A DNA stretch of 64,000 bases from CAIZQW01 sp942493055 (lineage in GTDB: Bacteria > Verrucomicrobiota > Kiritimatiellia > RFP12 > UBA1067), in assembly GCA_942493055.1 (NCBI GenBank), contig OW818680.1, positions 3,844,001-3,908,000 on the forward strand, written 5' to 3'. The position numbers were made by a program, and so were the translations under genes. Shown piece by piece: positions 59,397 through 64,000 of the stretch (positions within the stretch are counted from its first letter, which is position 1; every line of letters begins with the position of its first letter). A model generated the notes under the pieces. It saw only the letters and a list, made by a program, of their open reading frames with translations. It was not told where the DNA came from and ran no database searches.

Positions 59397-59720
59397 ATGC
59401 CCATGATCGAAATCTGCCATTTTTGGTTCAATGTGGTTGAAGCCGGCATCTGGTTTGCTCTTGCGACGTGGTTTCTTTTTTTAGCGGTGCGGAGAACGAC
59501 AAGATTGAAGAGGTCTTTCCTGGTCTTTTCCCTCACGCTCTTTGTCTTCGGCATTTCGGATATTGTTGAGACACAGACAGGCGCTTGGTATAAACCTTTT
59601 GGGCTCTTCATGCTGAAGGCAGTCTGCGTGATGCTGATTGCAGGCTGTGTCGTTGTGTTCTTCCGTAATCGTACGGAGTGTGAGCGGGTCATGAATGGAC
59701 GACCTCTGCCCACTCTTTAA
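59397..59720 (+). CDS. Small membrane protein of unknown function
   Basis: This is a 107-residue protein I do not recognise. It has three hydrophobic stretches (around 8-30, 40-55 and 70-92). Between the second and third is the polar, conserved-looking segment GISDIVETQTGAWYKP; an acidic pair inside a membrane protein often marks a family signature. The basic end RNRTECERV is probably cytoplasmic. It follows the SMR gene by 37 nt and may be co-transcribed. No ribosome site is evident. Confidence 0.55.
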   Translation: MPMIEICHFWFNVVEAGIWFALATWFLFLAVRRTTRLKRSFLVFSLTLFVFGISDIVETQTGAWYKPFGLFMLKAVCVMLIAGCVVVFFRNRTECERVMNGRPLPTL

Positions 59721-59790
59721 TTTTACCCACGGAAAGTACGGAATAACACGGAAAAGTAATCCAGAAATAGAAGGATAAGACAAAATTCAC

Positions 59791-60246
59791 ATGAAAAGAC
59801 AATCTTTTTTGGCGATCATGGTTGCACCTCTGTTGCTGCTCTGCATGTTTGGCTGCGCGGGGTTGCATCCCGCCGGGGAGCAGAGCGTTACGAAGGTCAG
59901 CGTTACGAAGCTCATCAGCTCAACCAATTGTTGGGATGGGGCGCTGCTGCCGGCGTATCCGCGCCAGCAGCCCAACATCACCATCTTGCGCATAAAAATC
60001 CCGCCGGGCGTGCGGCTTCATACACACAAGCACCCAATCATTAATGCCGGAGTCCTGCTGAGCGGGGAGTTGACGGTCGTGACCACAAATGGAGCGACAC
60101 TCCACTTGGTCGCGGGCGACCCCATCATCGAAGTCGTGAATACGCTGCACTATGGGATCAACGAGGGAAAGACCGAGGCAGAGATCATGGTCTTCTACGC
60201 AGGAACCCTCGACGAGCCGACGAGTATTCTGGAGAAAACGGAATAG
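59791..60246 (+). CDS. Cupin-domain lipoprotein
   Basis: This is a 151-residue protein. Residues 1-22 form a lipoprotein signal with lipobox-like sequence (CMFGCAG, the second Cys lipidated). The mature domain is a cupin: GVRLHTHKHPIINAGVLLSGELTVVTTNG gives the metal-binding His pair of motif 1, and LHYGINEGKTEAEIMVFYAG is motif 2. Cupins of this size range from sugar-binding proteins to isomerases; the function is unknown. It is anchored in the periplasmic face of a membrane. The preceding 59721-59755 has three ACGGAA words, another short repeat. Confidence 0.75.
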   Translation: MKRQSFLAIMVAPLLLLCMFGCAGLHPAGEQSVTKVSVTKLISSTNCWDGALLPAYPRQQPNITILRIKIPPGVRLHTHKHPIINAGVLLSGELTVVTTNGATLHLVAGDPIIEVVNTLHYGINEGKTEAEIMVFYAGTLDEPTSILEKTE

Positions 60247-60296
60247 TGGAATGTTGGAATAGTGGAACATTGAAACTGGAAACTTGAAACTTGGTG

Positions 60297-60428
60297 CTTC
60301 TTAAATTAAGAGTTAAAAGTTAAACGTTGAGCGTTGAGAGTTCGTTTTATCCGCCGTAGCCTTGGCGTAAGTGGAAGTCGTATTCGCGGAGGTGGAACGC
60401 TTAACGCTAAACGCCTAACTCTTAACGC
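60297..60428. repeat. Dispersed GTTAAGCGTT-type repeat, inverted copy 2
   Basis: This is the reverse complement of 23328-23432 with about 25 extra bases near the core. Both ends are preserved: CTTCTTAAATTAAGAGTTAAAAG on one side, GGTGGAACGCTTAACGCT and AACTCTTAACGCT on the other. Short open frames in it are not genes. Confidence 0.8.
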
Positions 60429-60432
60429 TGAA

Positions 60433-60475
60433 GTTGAACATCGAACATTCAACATTCAACATCGAACGTCGAAAA
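60433..60475 (+). repeat. Short AACATTC/AACATCGAA repeat
   Basis: Overlapping AACATTC, AACATC and GAACGTC words run up to the stop of the kinase gene. On either strand they translate to Asn/Val/Glu-rich chains (NIEHSTFNI and LNVECSMF), a pattern I associate with intergenic repeats in PVC genomes. Together with 60297-60428 they fill the gap between two convergent genes. Confidence 0.7.
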
Positions 60476-62074
60476 CTAGCGCAGCTTGCCGCGGACGGCC
60501 ATGGAGAGGGCCTTGGCGAGTTCGGTCTCGTTCCAGGGCAGGCAGAAATAGAAGATGCCTTGCTGGCGGTAGAGTTCGACATCTGCGCGTGCCAGAACCG
60601 CGTTTGCAAAGGCGATAATCGGCAGGCGCTTGGTCTTGGGATTTTCACGGAGCTGCATGACGAGTTCGCGGATGTCCATGTCCGTGATCCGTCCGTCCAG
60701 CATCAACAACGAAGGCGGATGTTCAAAACAGGTGTCGCGCAATACACTCGACTGGTCAAAAAAGGTTAGTCCGTACCCGAGCTTCTGGATATGTGCTGAA
60801 AGGAAGGCGGTGATGGCAGTGTCTTGCGAGAGGGCCATGACCAGCGGAGGTTGCGCCAGGGGCAGTTCGATGTAGACACCCGTGCCGCAGGTGGTTCCTT
60901 TGACAGGGCTTTCAAAGGTGATGCTCCCGCCATGCAGGTCGATGATTTCGCGTGAGATCGCCAGTCCGAGTCCGGTCCCGGCGACATGGTCTCCGGCGCG
61001 GACGAAGCGTTGCGCCAGCTTGGGGAGCATCTCGGGCGAGACGCCCATGCCAGTGTCGCAGACAGACACGAGCGCCATATTCGTTTTTGCTGGCGCGCGG
61101 CTGAGCGAGAGCGTGATGGCCCCCTTTTCCGGGGTGAACTTAATGGCGTTGCCCACGATGTTGAGGACGACGCGTTCCATCTTTTGGGCGTCACAAAGGC
61201 AGAAGAGTTCAGGAGCGGGGATGTCCAGGCGTATATCGATGTGCTTGGCTTCGGCTTGGATTTGAACGGGATTGAGGCCGTCATGGATGAAGGCGCTGAT
61301 CGGGACGACCTGCTTGGTGAGCACGAGGCTCTTGTTCTCGATCTGGCTGACATCCAGGATGTCATTGATGGTGGCCAGAAGCCGCTGGCAGTCGGCCTGC
61401 AGACGCTCGAGGTAGCGCATCGCCTTTTCAGGCATGGCGCCGACCACGCCCCGGATCATGTTATTGACCGCGTAGACCATCGAGGTCAGCGGCGTGCGCA
61501 GTTCATGGGAGACGTTCGAGACGAACTCCAGCCGCGCCCGGTCATGGGCCTGGAGGCGTTCGTTGGCATCTTGAAGCGCGCAGAGCGCATTATGGCGGAC
61601 CGTCATGTCGCGGATAAAAAAGCAGAGCTGCCCCTTGGCGTCAAGCTCGACTTTGTTGATGGCGATCTCAGCCGGAAAAGAGGTGTTGTCTGAACGTTTG
61701 CAATACGCCTCGACGAGGGTGTACTTCTGATCAGCCAGGTTGGTTTGAATCGTGGTGATCAGCGAAGGGGTTGCACCGGAGATGAGCCTGACGATGGACA
61801 GCTCAAGCAACTCCTGAGACGGTTGAAGGAAAAACTCTGAAGCGCGTTGATTGCACTCCAGAATTTTTCCTTCAAGGTCTGTGATCAGCACGGCATCATA
61901 AACGCTTTCCAGCAATTTAAAGAAGGGCGTGCTTCGTTCAGATGCATGGAGACGCCAGGAGCGACGGAAACGGACCCTGCTCGACTTTGTTTGTGTCGTC
62001 TGCGCATCGAGATCGCTTGGTGCGATGTCGATGCGCATGGTTCTGTTATCCTGAAGAATGGCGTCCGAAGACAT
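60476..62074 (-). CDS. PAS domain sensor histidine kinase with degenerate C-terminal receiver
   Basis: This is a 532-residue soluble kinase with no membrane segment. A PAS domain (about 50-165: ESVYDAVLITDLEGKILECN) is followed by the HisKA dimerisation helix with the phosphoacceptor His190 (VSNVSHELRTPL). The ATPase domain has VVLNIVGNAIKFTPEKG (N box), VCDTGMGV (G1) and GTGLGLAISREI (G2). Residues about 410-532 fold like a response receiver, but the N-terminal acidic pair is replaced by LSQD and the conserved Lys by Leu (FCLPWN); a single Asp remains in LMLDG. It is therefore probably a pseudo-receiver. The start overlaps the RRM gene stop (TAATG) and it is probably transcribed with rpoD. 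Confidence 0.88.
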   Translation of the reverse strand: MSSDAILQDNRTMRIDIAPSDLDAQTTQTKSSRVRFRRSWRLHASERSTPFFKLLESVYDAVLITDLEGKILECNQRASEFFLQPSQELLELSIVRLISGATPSLITTIQTNLADQKYTLVEAYCKRSDNTSFPAEIAINKVELDAKGQLCFFIRDMTVRHNALCALQDANERLQAHDRARLEFVSNVSHELRTPLTSMVYAVNNMIRGVVGAMPEKAMRYLERLQADCQRLLATINDILDVSQIENKSLVLTKQVVPISAFIHDGLNPVQIQAEAKHIDIRLDIPAPELFCLCDAQKMERVVLNIVGNAIKFTPEKGAITLSLSRAPAKTNMALVSVCDTGMGVSPEMLPKLAQRFVRAGDHVAGTGLGLAISREIIDLHGGSITFESPVKGTTCGTGVYIELPLAQPPLVMALSQDTAITAFLSAHIQKLGYGLTFFDQSSVLRDTCFEHPPSLLMLDGRITDMDIRELVMQLRENPKTKRLPIIAFANAVLARADVELYRQQGIFYFCLPWNETELAKALSMAVRGKLR

Positions 62075-62502
62075 TATTCGTGTGACTTGTTTTTCGCTTC
62101 ATTCACGCGAAGCTTGCGGCCATAGATGTCCTTATCATGAAGCGCCTTGATGGCGGCTTCAGCTTCAGGACGGTTCGGCATTTCGATAAAGCCGTAGCCC
62201 TTGGACTTGCTGTTGAAGCGGTTGGTGATGATACGTGAAGACTTGACGGCGCCATACCGCTCGAACTCCTTGCGCATCTGAGCTTCAGTCATGTCGTAAC
62301 TCAAGTTGCCGACATAGATTTCGACGCACGAGCCATCGCCATAGCTTTCGCTCTCGCCTCTGCTGCTGCGGCGGCCGCAGCCAGACTTGGCGATGATGAG
62401 TCCGAGGACGAGTCCGAGGAGGCCTGTTGCTGCGAGGATGCAGGCGGAGGTGGGGTCTTTAACCATTTCGGTTAATGTGGTCATGAGGTGATTCATACTC
62501 AA
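62074..62502 (-). CDS. Membrane-anchored RRM RNA-binding protein
   Basis: This is a 142-residue protein. Residues about 15-40 form a single transmembrane segment (ACILAATGLLGLVLGLIIA), followed by a short Ser/Arg/Glu linker. The RNA-recognition motif (about 61-137) has RNP2 IYVGNL and RNP1 KGYGFIEM. Bacterial RRM proteins are usually soluble and small; a membrane anchor is unusual. A TTG start at 62502 has AAGGA at ideal spacing; ATG 62496 is an alternative two codons later. It lies 45 nt downstream of rpoD and overlaps the kinase start by one base. Confidence 0.8.
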   Translation of the reverse strand: MSMNHLMTTLTEMVKDPTSACILAATGLLGLVLGLIIAKSGCGRRSSRGESESYGDGSCVEIYVGNLSYDMTEAQMRKEFERYGAVKSSRIITNRFNSKSKGYGFIEMPNRPEAEAAIKALHDKDIYGRKLRVNEAKNKSHE

Positions 62503-62547
62503 GAATTTTCCTTGATTTATGTGTGTGTTGGATGAGGAAGGCTATGC

Positions 62548-64000
62548 TTAACGCGTTTCCAGGAAGCCTTCCAGTTTGCGCATACGGGTGGGATGTCTCA
62601 GCTTACGGAGCGCTTTCGCTTCAATCTGACGGATACGTTCACGCGTCACGTTAAACTGCTTGCCAACCTCCTCCAGCGTACGGGAATAACCATCGGTCAG
62701 ACCGAAGCGGTAATCCAGGACCTGTCGTTCACGGTCGGCAAGGGTTGTCAGCACCTCCTGCAGACGTTCCTTCAGCATGCTATATGCGGTCATCTCTGAA
62801 GGGCTCTCTGCGGATTTATCTTCAATGAAATCGCCAAAATAAGCGTCATCCCCGTCGCCAACCGGACTCTGTAAGGAGATGGGTTGCTGTGCCATGCGGT
62901 ATACCGCGCGCACACGGTCGACGGGAATATCCATTTCTTCTGCGGCTTCTTCAGGCGTCGGTTCACGCCCCAGTTCCTGCACCAACTTCTTTTGGACGCG
63001 GAGCAGCTTGTTGATGGTCTCAATCATGTGAACGGGGATGCGAATCGTGCGGGCTTGATCGGCAATTGCACGTGTCGCGGCCTGACGGATCCACCAGGTG
63101 GCATATGTGCTGAACTTATAGCCACGGCGATATTCGAACTTCTCAACGGCTTTCATCAGACCTGTGTTTCCTTCTTGGATCAGGTCAAGGAATGAAAGGC
63201 CGCGGTTCATGTACTTCTTCACGATGCTGATCACGAGTCGAAGGTTCGCTTCGACCATCTCAGTACGTGCCTTCTGTCCGTTGCGCAGGATTTCGCGCAG
63301 GGATTCGAACTTCGTCATGAACTCTTGCGGGTCCATGGCGAATTCTTGCTCAATCGAATGAATACGTGTTGAGAGGTCCTGGATGATCTGGTCACGCTTC
63401 TTCGTCGGGCGTTGCTTCAACTGCTTCGTCCGTTCGTTCAGCATGCTCTTGTAGGGACGGTAGATCTTCTCATCTGCTTCCGTACAGAGGCTTTCCAGGA
63501 TCTTCTGCTTGAAATTTAAATTGTAGAATACTTCGACCAGGTCATGGCGGGCCTTTTCAAGGACCTTCATGACCTTTTTCAGTTTGTCTTCCTTCTTGCC
63601 CGCGGCGCAGACGTCTTCGTAGGCTTTCAGCAATTTCGACTTGGCGGCATGAAGGCTCTTTTTGACCTTGTCGATCCCTTCCATGTAGGCATCGCGGCTG
63701 TCGACAAACTTGTCGGTGACCACGCGGTCGAAACGTTCGACACCCGTCTCCAGGCGGTCGATCAGTTCGAGATAAAGCCGGGGCGTAAAGCCGAACTGGT
63801 TAAACATTTCACGTTCGTTGCTCTCCGCGAATTCGATGCGCTTGCAGATTTCGACTTCCTGTTCGCGTGTCAGCAGAGGCACTTGACCCATCTGGTGCAG
63901 ATACATGCGGATGGGGTCGTCAAAGAAGTCCATCCGGCTGCCGCGTCCGGCGCGATTGCCCTCGCTCTCCTGCTCGCTGCGGAAACGTTCGACTTCGGTG
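62548..64000 (-). CDS. rpoD: RNA polymerase primary sigma factor (partial, 5-prime end outside window)
   Basis: The visible 483 residues include region 1.2 (DPIRMYLHQMG), a long region-1-to-2 spacer, region 2 (EANLRLVISIVKKYMNRGLSFLDLIQEGNTGLMKAVEKFEYRRG), the core-binding and -10 recognition part (FSTYATWWIRQA), region 3, and region 4 (VTRERIRQIEAKALRKLRHP). The C-terminus is complete; the reading frame remains open past an internal Met (63933) to position 64000, so the start lies outside. This is the housekeeping sigma-70. The spacer between regions 1.2 and 2.1 is over 150 residues and resembles the non-conserved region of proteobacterial RpoD. The stop is followed after 45 nt by the RRM gene. 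Confidence 0.95.
   Translation of the reverse strand, partial: TEVERFRSEQESEGNRAGRGSRMDFFDDPIRMYLHQMGQVPLLTREQEVEICKRIEFAESNEREMFNQFGFTPRLYLELIDRLETGVERFDRVVTDKFVDSRDAYMEGIDKVKKSLHAAKSKLLKAYEDVCAAGKKEDKLKKVMKVLEKARHDLVEVFYNLNFKQKILESLCTEADEKIYRPYKSMLNERTKQLKQRPTKKRDQIIQDLSTRIHSIEQEFAMDPQEFMTKFESLREILRNGQKARTEMVEANLRLVISIVKKYMNRGLSFLDLIQEGNTGLMKAVEKFEYRRGYKFSTYATWWIRQAATRAIADQARTIRIPVHMIETINKLLRVQKKLVQELGREPTPEEAAEEMDIPVDRVRAVYRMAQQPISLQSPVGDGDDAYFGDFIEDKSAESPSEMTAYSMLKERLQEVLTTLADRERQVLDYRFGLTDGYSRTLEEVGKQFNVTRERIRQIEAKALRKLRHPTRMRKLEGFLETR

Noticed and set aside
60334..60769. Short open frames in the 60.3-60.8 kb region
   Set aside because: They translate intergenic repeats or the antisense of the kinase; no ribosome site or domain.
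1..64000. CRISPR arrays, tRNA/rRNA genes, transposases, integrases, SusC/SusD pairs
   Set aside because: None was recognisable by eye on either strand. The only arrays are the short octamer repeat at 38324-38358 and dispersed intergenic repeats.

Overview
The window reads as a chromosomal stretch of a GC-rich, Gram-negative member of the Planctomycetes-Verrucomicrobia-Chlamydiae (PVC) group, most likely Verrucomicrobia, Kiritimatiellota or Lentisphaerota. The placement is inferred from several traits: a PEP-CTERM protein, DUF4838, heparinase and GH127 families, a hydrazine-synthase-alpha-like diheme protein, an extended sigma-70, and dispersed intergenic repeats of a type I associate with these phyla. 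No 16S gene or other decisive marker is present. Almost every gene is on the plus strand. The exceptions are an AraC regulator (43840-44730) and the histidine kinase / RRM / rpoD block at the right end.

Layout. 274-1326: an orphan RhuM-family gene beside repeat debris. 1434-11839: a five-gene secreted carbohydrate-degradation operon (DUF4838 protein, six-hairpin glycosidase, propeller/GH5-like enzyme, GH99/WbsX-like protein, SGNH esterase). 11840-12190: an intergenic block full of repeats. 12191-18884: housekeeping genes (acyl carrier protein, FAD oxidoreductase, rplM, rpsI, DEAD-box helicase, a Lys-rich exported protein, truB). 19218-23309: a PEP-CTERM protein followed by a large membrane/TPR protein. 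23588-43717: a second and larger secreted degradation cluster (HzsA-like diheme protein, GH127, sialate O-acetylesterase-like protein, GH51, a clan-D-like protein, two metallophosphoesterases, and a GH43-GH127 fusion). A duplicated 3-prime gene fragment and a divergent AraC regulator lie at its end. 45001-52074: a beta-helix/Calx-beta protein, an NPCBM/Fn3 glycosidase and an NPCBM/HEXXH protein. 52181-58405: ribF, cstA, a tandem nucleoside-diphosphate-kinase-like protein and a heparinase-family lyase, tightly spaced. 58490-60246: hicB-hicA, an SMR exporter behind its own promoter and hairpin, a small membrane protein and a cupin lipoprotein. 60476-64000 (minus): rpoD (5-prime end outside the window), a membrane-anchored RRM protein, and a PAS histidine kinase with a degenerate receiver.

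How it works together. The second cluster looks like a system for stripping arabinofuranosyl-rich, acetylated and possibly phosphorylated glycans. GH51, GH127 and GH43-GH127 would release L-arabinose, the SGNH/SASA proteins would remove ester groups, and the metallophosphoesterases would remove phosphate. Nearly all these proteins have signal peptides. No SusC/SusD pair, ABC transporter or sulfatase is visible, so uptake must be encoded elsewhere. The AraC regulator next to the cluster is the obvious candidate controller.

The most unusual points are: the one-polypeptide GH43-GH127 fusion; the 86-bp flanking duplication that also supplies the last codons of the araC gene; a diheme HzsA-like protein heading an arabinosidase operon; a membrane-anchored RNA-binding protein translationally coupled to a histidine kinase; a double NDK in which only one half keeps the catalytic histidine; intrinsic terminators placed directly before start codons; and near-leaderless promoters.
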